From: CAIJMU01 sp035530275
GTDB lineage: Bacteria > Spirochaetota > Spirochaetia > Treponematales > Rectinemataceae
NCBI GenBank assembly: GCA_035530275.1
Contig: DATKVC010000007.1
Span: forward strand, 1-64,000
DNA length: 64,000 bases
Reading direction: 5' to 3'
Shown one piece after another: positions 1 through 10,416 of this stretch. The translations under genes were made by a program, and so were the position numbers. Under the pieces are notes generated by a model. The model searched no databases and was not told the DNA's origin. It saw nothing but the letters and a program-made list of their open reading frames with translations. The number at the start of each line of letters is the position of its first letter. The stretch's first letter is position 1.

Positions 1-56
1 CGTGGTTGTCCCTGCGACAAGGAAATTCTCGCTTCATAGGAGCAGCGTCTCAACTG

Positions 57-122
57 CCCCTGATTTTTTCCGGGAATTCTCCACGGTGAAATCAGGGAAC
101 ACCTCGCGGTGTTTTCAGGGAA
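57..122. repeat. Short CAGGGAA repeats at the left edge
   Basis: Two 15-base direct repeats, 85-99 and 108-122, differ only in the middle (GGTGAAATCAGGGAA and GGTGTTTTCAGGGAA) and sit 23 bases apart. The segment 58-66 (CCCTGATTT) is the reverse complement of 89-97. Clustered repeats like this resemble the multiple terminal repeats of insertion-sequence ends, IS21-like elements among them, but no transposase is in view. The rest of 1-273 shows no gene; a TACAAT hexamer at 226-231 could be a -10 box for the next gene. Confidence 0.35.
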
Positions 123-273
123 TTTCAGAGTACATCAAACATTCTTTTCGGTGCGCATAAGATCAGCTGGCAGTCGCAGGAAGGACGATAGCCGCGACGC
201 ATTCGCGCCCATCGCCGAGCCGTGCTACAATTCCCTCGACAAACCCCGTTTAGGCGGGGGGGGAGGATGCGCC

Positions 274-1308
274 GTGCAGCACGAAATCACCGAAGCCTCG
301 AGACTCCTCGATTCGCGAGGCAGGCTCGCGGAGCCCGGCTGGTGCCGTTCGCCTCTCCCTGTCTACGAGCGAGGCGACATCAAGGCGCCGGGTTTCCGCA
401 TCAAGGAGTGGGACTACTACCTCGTCACCGGCCCGGATTTCGGCATCGCCCTCACCATCGCCGACAATTCCTACATGGGACTGATTTCGGTCTCCTTGCT
501 CGACTTCAAGGCGGCCGGCGAAACGACGGAGAGCATCATCCTACCCTTCACCTTCGGAAAGCTGGGCCTACCCGCCGATTCCCGCAAGGGCGATGTCTCC
601 TTCCGCAACGAGCGCCTGGCCATCACCTTCTCGTGCGACGGCACGATTCGCAGGCTTTCGGTCGCCATGAAGCGATTCAAGGATCTGGGCACACTCGACG
701 CGGAAATCGAGCTCTCCGACGAGCCCGCGGAGTCGATGGTCATCACGACGCCCTTCGCGAAAAAGCCGCGGCACTTCTATTTCAACCGGAAGATCATCGG
801 CATGAGGGCGCGGGGCGTGGCGGCGGTCGATGGGCGCCGCGTCGCCTTCGATCATGACTCGGCCTTCGGCCTCCTCGATTGGGGACGGGGCGTCTGGCCT
901 TACGCGGGCACCTGGTACTGGGGAGCCGGCATGGGCCTCGTCGGCGGCAAGAGCTTCGGCTGGAATGTCGGCTACGGCTTCGGCGACACCGGGGCGGCCA
1001 CGGAGAACATGCTGTTCTACGAGGGACGCGCCCACAAGCTCGAGAATGTCGTCTTCAACATTCCGAAGACCGCCGATGGAGGTGACGACTTCCTGTCACC
1101 CTGGACCTTCGGCTCCTCGGACGGTCGTTTCGAGATGGACTTCGTGCCGCGTCTCGATAGGGCCGCGCGTACCGCCGTCGGGCCCCTGATGAGCGACCAG
1201 CACCAGGTCTTCGGCCTCTTCAGCGGAAAGGCGCGGTTGGACGACGGGAAGGTCATCGAGGTCAGGGACTTCCCGGGCTTTGCGGAGAAGGTGCGGAATC
1301 GTTGGTAG
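274..1308 (+). CDS. DUF2804 family protein
   Basis: A 344-aa soluble protein that I recognise as DUF2804, a family of unknown biochemical role with a tryptophan-rich beta structure related to the AttH/lipocalin-like fold. The GTG start at 274 is chosen because a GGGAGG ribosome site lies at 261-266 and the family's conserved N-terminus (linker, then WCRSPL) begins just after it; an upstream reading extends to 109 but looks non-coding. The central and C-terminal parts carry the typical WPYAGTWYWG and GFGDTGAATENM stretches. There is no signal peptide or membrane segment. The 3' end overlaps the convergent gene on the other strand by 47 bases. Function remains unknown; a role in lipid or polysaccharide handling would be a guess. 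Confidence 0.8.
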   Translation: MQHEITEASRLLDSRGRLAEPGWCRSPLPVYERGDIKAPGFRIKEWDYYLVTGPDFGIALTIADNSYMGLISVSLLDFKAAGETTESIILPFTFGKLGLPADSRKGDVSFRNERLAITFSCDGTIRRLSVAMKRFKDLGTLDAEIELSDEPAESMVITTPFAKKPRHFYFNRKIIGMRARGVAAVDGRRVAFDHDSAFGLLDWGRGVWPYAGTWYWGAGMGLVGGKSFGWNVGYGFGDTGAATENMLFYEGRAHKLENVVFNIPKTADGGDDFLSPWTFGSSDGRFEMDFVPRLDRAARTAVGPLMSDQHQVFGLFSGKARLDDGKVIEVRDFPGFAEKVRNRW

Positions 1309-3481
1309 CGTCGTCTCCCGCCATCGCGTCCAGAGCCTCGGCGAAGCCCTTTATCGCGGCTTCGATATCGGGCAGTGCCTCCCTTTCGATCCTGAAGCCG
1401 ACGGCACCCGGGTGGCCGCCTCCGTTCGTCAACTGCAGGCGGGCCAAGACCTCCCTGAGATCGAGGGAGGTGAAGGACTGACTGCGCCTGAGGCGGAATT
1501 GGGCGAAGGGCGAGAGGCCGGGGTCGTCGTAGTAGCCGACGAGGCCGAGGAAGCCGCTCGTCTCGGCAAGGGTGTCGACGAGGGCCTTCGAGACGGCCAC
1601 GACGGTTTCGTTCCCATAGGTTGAAAATACCTGGCGCGAGGCCTCGGCGTCGAGGACGGCGAAACACACCCTGCCCATAACCTGCACGTTCCTCGACATG
1701 AAGTCGTAGCAGGCCTCCTCGGAGTCGGAAAGCGCCGCGAGGGCCTTGAAGACCTGCTCCTTGCTCGAAAAGTTGCCGCTGCCGGAAATGGTCTTTTGCG
1801 CCAGTATCGTCTCGAAGAGGGCGCTGAAGCGGGCGTAGAACCAGCGCTCCCTGCGGCTTTTCAGGAAGCGGCCCATCTGCGAGTCGCCGATCATCCCCGA
1901 GATGATGGCGAGGACGAGATTGCGGGACAAAAGTTCGCCTATTTCGTACTTCTCCATGAGGGCCTTGTTGTCCTCGATCTTCATGGCGAGATGTCCGATG
2001 ATCTCGCAGGTGCTCGAAGCTTCGTACACGAGGCGGAAGCCCTTGTCCCCGAAATAGCTCGAGTCGGCGCCGATGTGATGGTCGAGCTCGATCTTGAGCA
2101 CGGAGGGGTCCTTCTCGAGCTCCGCGTAGAGTTCACGTCGATCGATCAATTCGGGCTTGGGAGTGTCGACGAGGACCAGGGCGTCGCAGGCGGGCAGGGA
2201 GCCCTCCTGGATGACATCGATGGAATTGTAACGACATATCTTGAGAAGGTAGGTGAAGGTGCGCTGCAAGGTCGGGCCGAGTACGATCGCGGCCTTCTTG
2301 CCGAACTTGTTGACGAGGAGGGCGAAGGCCACCATCGAGGCCACGCAATCCTCGTCCGGATCCTTGTGGCCGATGACGAGGAAGGATTCCCTTTTCTCCA
2401 GGGCTCCGACCACGGCCGCTACCACGCGATTCTTTTCGGGGATGCCGAGAATCCCGCCCTTGAGCTCCGGTTCCGGCTTAGGCTCCGGCTCGGGTTTGGC
2501 ATCGGCAGCCCAGGCGACGGCCCGATCGCGACCCCCTTCCTTGGCCATGTAGAGGGCTTTGTCGGCCCTCTCCTTGAGCTCCGCCGTCGTCGAGGCTGTG
2601 GAGGGAAAGTGGGCGACGCCGATCGAGCAACTGATCCTGAGTTCGGGGTGCTCGGAAAATTCCCGAGACCGCAGGGCCTCGCAGACGGCTGCGCATTTTC
2701 GCTCGGCCTCCCGGGGCGCCGAGGGGATGAGGAAGCAGAATTCGTCGCCGCCGTAGCGGACGAGGATGTCCTCATCGGCGAAGATGCCGCGGAAGTCCTC
2801 CGCTACGGCGAGGATGAGCCTGTCGCAGAATTCCGCGCCGTAGGCCGCGTTGAGCTTGCCGAAGCGGTCAAGATCGAACATCGCGAAGGAAAGCCCCGAT
2901 TCGTCGCGCTTGGCCCGGGCGAGGAGGGATTCGAAGGAATCCTCGAGATAGCGTCGATTGAAGAGGCCGGTGTAGGGATCGGTGATCGCCCTCTTCCGCG
3001 CCGTGTCGCCCCATTGGACCATCTGAGAGAGAAAGGCTCCGGTCTTGAGGAGGCGGCCCGCCGCGATGCCCAGCATCCTGTCGAGGACGCCGACCGCTGC
3101 GGTCGGTTGCTCGACAAGGAGGGCTTCGAAATCGGCGGCGCCAAGGACGAGGCAGGTCGATTTCTCGGCCGCGGTGCAGGTGGCCGAGCGAGGGGCCCTT
3201 TCGAGGATGGCCATCTCCCCGAAAAAGGCTCCGGGCCCGACGCGCGAAAGCTCGATCTCCTCGCCGTCATTTCCCCGCACCGTGATCGCGACGAGGCCCG
3301 CCACGAGGGCGAAAAGCTCCTGACCGCTTTCGCCCTCGCGGAAGATCACCCGGCCCGGAGGAAGGTTGAGCCTCCGCACCTTGGCCGCGAGGGCCCGCAT
3401 GTCCGTGTCGGAGAGGCCCGCGAAGATGTCGATGCCGCGGAGAAAGGCGCTCTTGGCCGCAAGCTCGTCGCGATTTTTCAT
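1262..3481 (-). CDS. cNMP-binding / GGDEF / DHH-DHHA1 phosphoesterase fusion
   Basis: A 739-aa soluble protein. Residues 10-145 form a cyclic-nucleotide-binding domain (FFGEMAILERAPRSA at 87-101). Residues 160-325 form a GGDEF domain with an intact GGDEF at 244-248 and metal-site D203, but no RxxD inhibitory site (ADED stands there). A proline/glutamate linker lies at 329-343. From about 353 to the end is a DHH-DHHA1 phosphoesterase with GHKDPDED (371-378), a later DHH and the C-terminal GGGHPGAVGF. DHH-DHHA1 enzymes hydrolyse c-di-AMP or short oligonucleotides. The order GGDEF then DHH/DHHA1 recalls GdpP, but GdpP has membrane/PAS input and a degenerate GGDEF. The ATG at 3481 overlaps the upstream stop (ATGA). 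Substrates are inferred. Confidence 0.88.
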   Translation of the reverse strand: MKNRDELAAKSAFLRGIDIFAGLSDTDMRALAAKVRRLNLPPGRVIFREGESGQELFALVAGLVAITVRGNDGEEIELSRVGPGAFFGEMAILERAPRSATCTAAEKSTCLVLGAADFEALLVEQPTAAVGVLDRMLGIAAGRLLKTGAFLSQMVQWGDTARKRAITDPYTGLFNRRYLEDSFESLLARAKRDESGLSFAMFDLDRFGKLNAAYGAEFCDRLILAVAEDFRGIFADEDILVRYGGDEFCFLIPSAPREAERKCAAVCEALRSREFSEHPELRISCSIGVAHFPSTASTTAELKERADKALYMAKEGGRDRAVAWAADAKPEPEPKPEPELKGGILGIPEKNRVVAAVVGALEKRESFLVIGHKDPDEDCVASMVAFALLVNKFGKKAAIVLGPTLQRTFTYLLKICRYNSIDVIQEGSLPACDALVLVDTPKPELIDRRELYAELEKDPSVLKIELDHHIGADSSYFGDKGFRLVYEASSTCEIIGHLAMKIEDNKALMEKYEIGELLSRNLVLAIISGMIGDSQMGRFLKSRRERWFYARFSALFETILAQKTISGSGNFSSKEQVFKALAALSDSEEACYDFMSRNVQVMGRVCFAVLDAEASRQVFSTYGNETVVAVSKALVDTLAETSGFLGLVGYYDDPGLSPFAQFRLRRSQSFTSLDLREVLARLQLTNGGGHPGAVGFRIEREALPDIEAAIKGFAEALDAMAGDDATNDSAPSPQSPGSP

Positions 3482-4476
3482 TCGCCGTCCTCCGGGAAAA
3501 GGATCAACTTGCCACCCCGCGCCCGACCCACGAGGGGGAGCCCGACGCAGGCCTTCACGAGGGCTTCGGCGTCGGCGCCGTGCTCGGGATAGAGGGCGAT
3601 GCCGAGGCTGATGCCGAAGCGGAGTGAGGGATCCTGGGTCAAGGGCGAGAGGTCGAGGGACGAAAGCCTGTCCTGGATGGCCCGGGCCGCACCCTGCGCG
3701 CCCTTCCTGTCCTTGCCCTGGAAGACGACCGCGAGTTCGTTGCCCGCGTAGCGTACCGCCGTCCCTTCCTTGCCCACCGCCCGTTCGAGTTCGCCGGCCA
3801 TGAGGACGAGGGCGGCGTCGCCGATCTCGTGGCCGAAGCGGTCGTTGATCTCCTTGAAGTTGTCCGGCTTGAGCATGAGGAGGGCCGTGGGACCCGACAG
3901 CATCTTGGGAAGGTTCTCGTCGAGGTAGGTTTTGTTGAGAAGGCCGGTGAGCTTGTCGCCGTAGACTTGCCGCCGGAGTTCGCGCACCCAGGGCGAGTTC
4001 TCTTTCACCAGCGCGTTGGCCTTGCGGGTCCGGCCCGCGACGACGAGGAGAAAGGAACGCAGGATGCGGGCCGCGACCGCGGGACGCGAGGAGAGGGCCG
4101 TCTCGATGGACTCGCCGCCCTTCGGGAAGGTCAGAAGGGAGGTCGGCCCGACGGCGCGAGCCCTGGCGTTGCGCTTTGTCCTCGTGAGGAGTTCGAGCTC
4201 CCCGAAGGAGTCGCCCGCGACGAACTGGGCTAAAACCGATCCGTCCACACTCGAGAGCACCTCGACCGAGCCCGAGGCGACGAGGTAGAGGCGATCGCCC
4301 GGATCGCCCGGTTCGAAGATCGCGACGCCGTCGCCGCAGGCGAGGAATTCCGACTTCGCCGCGAGCCAGTCGAGCTCGTCGCGCGAGAAGACGGAAAAAA
4401 GATCGGCCCGCGAGAGGACCTCCGCGGGATCGAGGTCCGCCGTCGCGGCCTCTCCGTGATCGCCTGGTTCCTTCAT
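3478..4476 (-). CDS. cNMP-binding protein with degenerate GGDEF domain
   Basis: A 332-aa soluble protein with a cyclic-nucleotide-binding domain at about 20-150 (FGELELLTRTKRNARA) and a GGDEF-fold domain at 165-325. The catalytic signature is AGNEL at 244-248 and the metal aspartate is replaced (LKPD in place of the usual DxD), so cyclase activity is very unlikely. It more likely acts as a receptor or a dimer partner for the active GGDEF protein encoded immediately downstream, with which it overlaps by four bases. The shared architecture suggests duplication followed by division of labour. The start is the first good ATG; a TACAAT hexamer ends only six bases upstream, which would make the message leaderless. 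Confidence 0.85.
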   Translation of the reverse strand: MKEPGDHGEAATADLDPAEVLSRADLFSVFSRDELDWLAAKSEFLACGDGVAIFEPGDPGDRLYLVASGSVEVLSSVDGSVLAQFVAGDSFGELELLTRTKRNARARAVGPTSLLTFPKGGESIETALSSRPAVAARILRSFLLVVAGRTRKANALVKENSPWVRELRRQVYGDKLTGLLNKTYLDENLPKMLSGPTALLMLKPDNFKEINDRFGHEIGDAALVLMAGELERAVGKEGTAVRYAGNELAVVFQGKDRKGAQGAARAIQDRLSSLDLSPLTQDPSLRFGISLGIALYPEHGADAEALVKACVGLPLVGRARGGKLILFPEDGE

Positions 4477-4481
4477 GCAAG

Positions 4482-4487
4482 CATTGT
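4482..4487 (-). promoter_or_regulatory. Possible -10 box for a leaderless transcript
   Basis: Read on the minus strand the sequence is TACAAT, followed by six bases and then the ATG of the cNMP/degenerate-GGDEF gene. Transcription would begin at or next to the start codon, and no ribosome site is present. No convincing -35 box is seen at the usual distance, so this is only a suggestion. Confidence 0.3.
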
Positions 4488-4550
4488 AGCGCCCTCTGGT
4501 CCTTCGCGCTCGTTTTTCTCACTGAGGGCGCCGGCCGCCCCGATCCGGCC

Positions 4551-5462
4551 TTACTTACCCGCCTTGACCACGCTCATCGCCGTGGCGATGAGGGAGGCCA
4601 TGTCGCCGAAGTTGGCGGGAAGGATCATCGTCGTGCCCTGCTTCGCCACCTGGCCGAACTGCTCGACGAATTTCTCGGCGACGCGAAGCTGGACGGCCTC
4701 CATGCCGCCCTCGGCCTTTATGGACTGCGAGACGACCTTGAGCCCGTCGGCCGTCGCCTCGGCGACGGCGCGGATGGCCTCGGCCTGTCCCGTGGCCTCG
4801 TTGATCTGTCGCTGCCGCGAGGCCTCGGACTCGAGGACGACCTTCTGCTTCTGCCCCTCCGCCACGTTGATGGCCGACTGCTTCTCGCCCTCGGACTGGA
4901 GGATGCTCGCGCGCTTTTCCCGCTCGGCCTGCATCTGCTTTTCCATGGCCTTGAGCACGGTGTCGGGCGGCACGATGTTCTTGATCTCGTAGCGGAGGAT
5001 CTTCACGCCCCAGGTGCGCGAAGCCTCGTTGACGGCGCTCACGATGGCCGAGTTGATCTGGGTGCGCTCCTCGAAGGTCTTGTCGAGATCGATCTTGCCG
5101 ATCTCGCTCCTCATCGTCGTCTGCGCGAGCTGGATCACCGACATGCCGTAGTTGCTGATGCCGTAGGAGGCCATCTGCGGATCGATCACCTGCATGAAGA
5201 GGACGCCGTCCACTCCCACCTGCACGTTGTCGCGCGTGATGCACACCTGCTCGGGGATGTCGACGGTCTGCTCCTTGAGGGTGTGGCGATAGCCGACACG
5301 GTCGACGAAGGGAATGATGTAATTGACCCCGGCGTTGAGGGTGTTGTGGTATTTTCCGAGTCTCTCGACCACGTAGGCGCTCTGCTGGGGGATGATCTTC
5401 ACACCGCCGAAAATGAAGAGCACGACGAGCACCGCAATCAGCACGACCAAGGTCATTGTCAT
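4551..5462 (-). CDS. SPFH/band 7 (stomatin-like) membrane protein
   Basis: A 303-aa protein with one N-terminal membrane helix (residues 2-20) followed by a full SPFH domain (about 25-190, with IIPQQSAYVVERLGKY) and a long alanine/glutamate-rich coiled coil (about 175-260, EKRASILQSEGEKQSA). It matches the QmcA/stomatin/paraslipin group: oligomeric inner-membrane scaffolds of lipid microdomains that often modulate proteases. The GAGAGGTG-like ribosome site and ATG at 5462 fit. Its gene follows the NfeD gene with a two-base gap. The SPFH-NfeD pairing is a classical operon in which NfeD partners or regulates the stomatin homologue. No substrate can be deduced. Confidence 0.93.
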   Translation of the reverse strand: MTMTLVVLIAVLVVLFIFGGVKIIPQQSAYVVERLGKYHNTLNAGVNYIIPFVDRVGYRHTLKEQTVDIPEQVCITRDNVQVGVDGVLFMQVIDPQMASYGISNYGMSVIQLAQTTMRSEIGKIDLDKTFEERTQINSAIVSAVNEASRTWGVKILRYEIKNIVPPDTVLKAMEKQMQAEREKRASILQSEGEKQSAINVAEGQKQKVVLESEASRQRQINEATGQAEAIRAVAEATADGLKVVSQSIKAEGGMEAVQLRVAEKFVEQFGQVAKQGTTMILPANFGDMASLIATAMSVVKAGK

Positions 5463-5464
5463 AG

Positions 5465-5914
5465 TTACACCTCTCCTTCGATATCTTTCTCGACTCGTTC
5501 GACCATGAGGCGGATCCCGTCGCGGCCGATGACCCTGGCCCTATCGCCCGCGGCGATGCCCGTCGTCTCATCCGCGAAGGCGAGCCATTCCGAGCCTCGC
5601 CATGACACCGTCCCCTCGCCGCCGGCCGGAATGTCCTTCACGACGAGGAGAACCTGGCCGAGATAGTCGGGCATCATGTCCTTGTGGCCGGAAAAGCGCC
5701 GTTTGACGAAGGAGCGCATCAGGGCCATGAGCGCCAGGGATGCGACGCTGAAAACCACGATCGGCGCATAAAACCCCGAAAGGATCTTGAGGGCGACGAG
5801 GAGGGCCGTGAGCAGGGCGCCGACGCCGAAAAAGACGAGCACGAAACTCATGCTCATCAGCTCGGCGATGACGAGGGCCACCCCGACGATGGCCCATACG
5901 AGGGCTTGCGACAT
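5465..5914 (-). CDS. NfeD family protein
   Basis: A 149-aa short-type NfeD. Three or so hydrophobic segments lie in residues 3-70, followed by a soluble OB-fold domain (about 80-149) with the family pattern LGQVLLVVKDI, GTVSWRGSEWLAFA and IAAGDRARVIGRDG. Short NfeD proteins lack the ClpP-class protease domain of long forms and act with the adjacent stomatin-like protein. The start at 5914 has AGGAGG nine bases upstream. The gene is first in a two-gene operon whose promoter is visible at 5990-6018. Confidence 0.9.
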   Translation of the reverse strand: MSQALVWAIVGVALVIAELMSMSFVLVFFGVGALLTALLVALKILSGFYAPIVVFSVASLALMALMRSFVKRRFSGHKDMMPDYLGQVLLVVKDIPAGGEGTVSWRGSEWLAFADETTGIAAGDRARVIGRDGIRLMVERVEKDIEGEV

Positions 5915-5989
5915 GTATCCAGCTCCTCCTGCACCGTGGCGCCCTAAACCGCGCGCAGCCGGTCTATGCCGCGACGCGGCGTTTCCCCG

Positions 5990-6018
5990 ATAATCGGGCC
6001 GCCCGCGACGCCTGTCAA
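5990..6018 (-). promoter_or_regulatory. Sigma70-type promoter for nfeD-SPFH operon
   Basis: On the minus strand: TTGACA (6018-6013), a 17-base spacer, and GATTAT (5995-5990, four of six consensus bases). Transcription should start near 5983, about 70 bases before the NfeD start codon. Confidence 0.6.
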
Positions 6019-6058
6019 GTTCGGGCGCCCTCCGCCTACGCGACGGCGGACGCCAACC

Positions 6059-6087
6059 TTGACTTCGCCATAGTAGCGAACTAGGCT
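6059..6087 (+). promoter_or_regulatory. Possible sigma70 promoter for GGDEF-hemerythrin gene
   Basis: TTGACT at 6059-6064, a 17-base spacer and TAGGCT at 6082-6087. The -10 match is weak (three of six). Placement about 55 bases before the chosen start codon is sensible. Confidence 0.4.
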
Positions 6088-6146
6088 GCTGACATGCAAA
6101 AATGCGGACGCCACATACGCAAAGGCGCAATCGAGGCAAAGCGGCG

Positions 6147-8555
<2,409 letters not shown>

Positions 8556-8588
8556 CAGGCCCGGCGCCGGTGGCCCGGGCTTCTCGTT

Positions 8589-9521
8589 TCAGTCGGCCTT
8601 CTTCTTTCCGCGGCCCTTCTTGCCCTTGGACTTCCGGCCCGTCTTCCCGTCAGCAGGGGAGGCGGACGTCGATTCCGGCGAAGCGCTCGTCGCCTCGGAA
8701 GCGTCGAAGGCGGCGGACTTGGCGAATTCCCCCGGGTAGACTCGCGGTATCCATTTCTGGCTGTCGATCGGCGGCCTTTCGTACTTGCCCGCCTTCTGCC
8801 GCGGCGGCAACTCGATCGGCTCGGGCGTGAGATCCTTGTAGGGCACGCGGCCGAGAAAATGCGTGATGGTGTTGAGGCGGGCGCAATACTTGTCGTCCGC
8901 GTCGACCACATGCCAGGGACAGTCGGCCGTGTCGCTGAACTCGAACATCGCGTCCTTGGCCCTGGAGAACTCGACCCACTTGGAGCGGGCCTTCATGTCC
9001 ATCGGCGAGAGCTTCCAGCGCTTGGCCGGGTCGTCGAGGCGGTCGCGGAACCTCTTCTCCTGCACCTCGTCGCTCACGCTGAACCAGTACTTCGCGAGCA
9101 CGATGCCCGACCGCACCAGCATGCGCTCGAAATCCGGCACCGACCTCGCGAACTCGGCGTATTCCTCGTCGGTGCAGAATCCCATCACCTTCTCGACTCC
9201 GGCACGATTGTACCAACTACGATCGAAAAAGACCATCTCGCCCGCCGAGGGGAGCTCCGCGACGTAGCGTTGGAAATACCATTGGGTCTTTTCCTTTTCG
9301 GTCGGCACGCCCAGGGCGGCAATCCTCGCGAACCGGGGGTTGAGCCCCTCCGTAAGGGCCTTGATGACGCCGCCCTTCCCCGCCGCGTCTCGCCCTTCGA
9401 AGAGAACGACGACCCTGAGCCCCTTCGCCTTCACCCATTCCTGGAGTTTGACGAGCTCGACGGTGAGCCTGTCGAGCTCCTCGTAGTAATCCTTTTTTCT
9501 CATAGCAGACTTTTCGCCCAT
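8589..9521 (-). CDS. ppk2: Polyphosphate kinase 2 (PPK2 family)
   Basis: A 310-aa cytosolic kinase that transfers phosphate between polyphosphate and nucleotides. Walker A is FEGRDAAGKGG at about residue 41, Walker B is VFFDRSWYNRAG, and the lid region has the typical RFRDRLDDPAKRWKLS and KDLTPEPIELPPR. Length without the tail matches single-domain (class I) PPK2. The last 50 residues form an alanine/serine linker and a lysine-rich tail ending GKKGRGKKKAD, which could bind polyphosphate or nucleic acid; this is inferred. The ATG at 9521 has GGAGG five bases upstream; longer readings to 9692 are out of character. The gene is monocistronic and diverges from a membrane-protein gene. Confidence 0.93.
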   Translation of the reverse strand: MGEKSAMRKKDYYEELDRLTVELVKLQEWVKAKGLRVVVLFEGRDAAGKGGVIKALTEGLNPRFARIAALGVPTEKEKTQWYFQRYVAELPSAGEMVFFDRSWYNRAGVEKVMGFCTDEEYAEFARSVPDFERMLVRSGIVLAKYWFSVSDEVQEKRFRDRLDDPAKRWKLSPMDMKARSKWVEFSRAKDAMFEFSDTADCPWHVVDADDKYCARLNTITHFLGRVPYKDLTPEPIELPPRQKAGKYERPPIDSQKWIPRVYPGEFAKSAAFDASEATSASPESTSASPADGKTGRKSKGKKGRGKKKAD

Positions 9522-9694
9522 GGAGGCCTCCGCGCTAGATGATACTGCTTTCTCGGCCGATCGCGCAGTCCGTCCCTCGCGATCCTTCGCGATCCCCGCG
9601 CGCAATAATCGCATCAATGGATCCGCGCGCAGGGATCGCGGCGAGGATTGCGCCCCGGCCCTGCGGGCGCGATACTCCTGCGAAGGAGGCAACC

Positions 9695-10345
9695 ATGACC
9701 GATTCGACCCTGCGCGCGCTATCGGGACTCCGCGACCCCTCGACCATTCAGTGGTATGTCATTCCCCTTCTGGCCATCGTCTTCTACATCTATGCGACCG
9801 AGGTTTCGCGGGCGCGGGGCTCGGGCGACTGGAACGCCGTCGTCGCAGGGGCCGCGGTCTTCGGCGCCGATTTCCTCAACGAGACGATCAACAGCTGGAT
9901 CATGGCCTTGAGCGGCAGGGCCGCCCTCTGGACGACGCCTGGCCCCAGCGCCCTCAAGACCCTCGTGGGCTGGAATATCGAGATCATGTTCATGTTCGCC
10001 ATTCTCGGCATCATCTGGCAGCGCTCCCTTTCGGGCAAACCGGGGACGCGGCTCTTCGGCCTCCCCGAAGGCTGGTTCTTCGCCCTCGCCTATTCCCTCG
10101 TCTGCGTCATCGTCGAACTCGTCCTCAACGCGGGCGGCCTCCTCGTCTGGGAATGGCCCTTCTGGAACAGGAGCATCTCCGCCGTCCTGCCCATCTTCGT
10201 CTTCGGCTATCTCTGGTTCTTCGCCTGGGCGATCCTTGCCACGTCGAGGTCGAGCCTGCGCGCCAAGGTCCTGGTGGCCGCCTCGCCCTATGCGGCGGCC
10301 GTCCTTCTTGACGTCGTCGCAGCCTTGGCAGGAATGCGCTATTGA
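9695..10345 (+). CDS. Hypothetical multi-pass membrane protein
   Basis: A 216-aa protein with about six hydrophobic segments (near 18-32, 45-58, 85-102, 122-142, 158-178 and 190-208). No family is recognised. Conserved-looking polar residues inside helices (DFLNETINSW, WNIEIMFMF, VCVIVELVLNAGG) suggest a functional membrane core and not a passive anchor. The start at 9695 follows GAAGGAGG by five bases. It is followed after 70 bases by the nucleotide cyclase gene on the same strand, so the two may be cotranscribed. Confidence 0.75.
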   Translation: MTDSTLRALSGLRDPSTIQWYVIPLLAIVFYIYATEVSRARGSGDWNAVVAGAAVFGADFLNETINSWIMALSGRAALWTTPGPSALKTLVGWNIEIMFMFAILGIIWQRSLSGKPGTRLFGLPEGWFFALAYSLVCVIVELVLNAGGLLVWEWPFWNRSISAVLPIFVFGYLWFFAWAILATSRSSLRAKVLVAASPYAAAVLLDVVAALAGMRY

Positions 10346-10416
10346 AGGGGACGGGTGCGTCCCCCTCCTTGCATTGACGCCCCATACTCGCCCATGCGAA
10401 CCTCCCGTCAATTGCG

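Noticed and set aside
3482..4522. An open frame extends the DHH fusion N-terminally by about 350 residues
   Set aside because: The extension is arginine/glycine-rich noise in another frame of the cNMP/degenerate-GGDEF gene; the ATGA overlap at 3478-3481 marks the real start.
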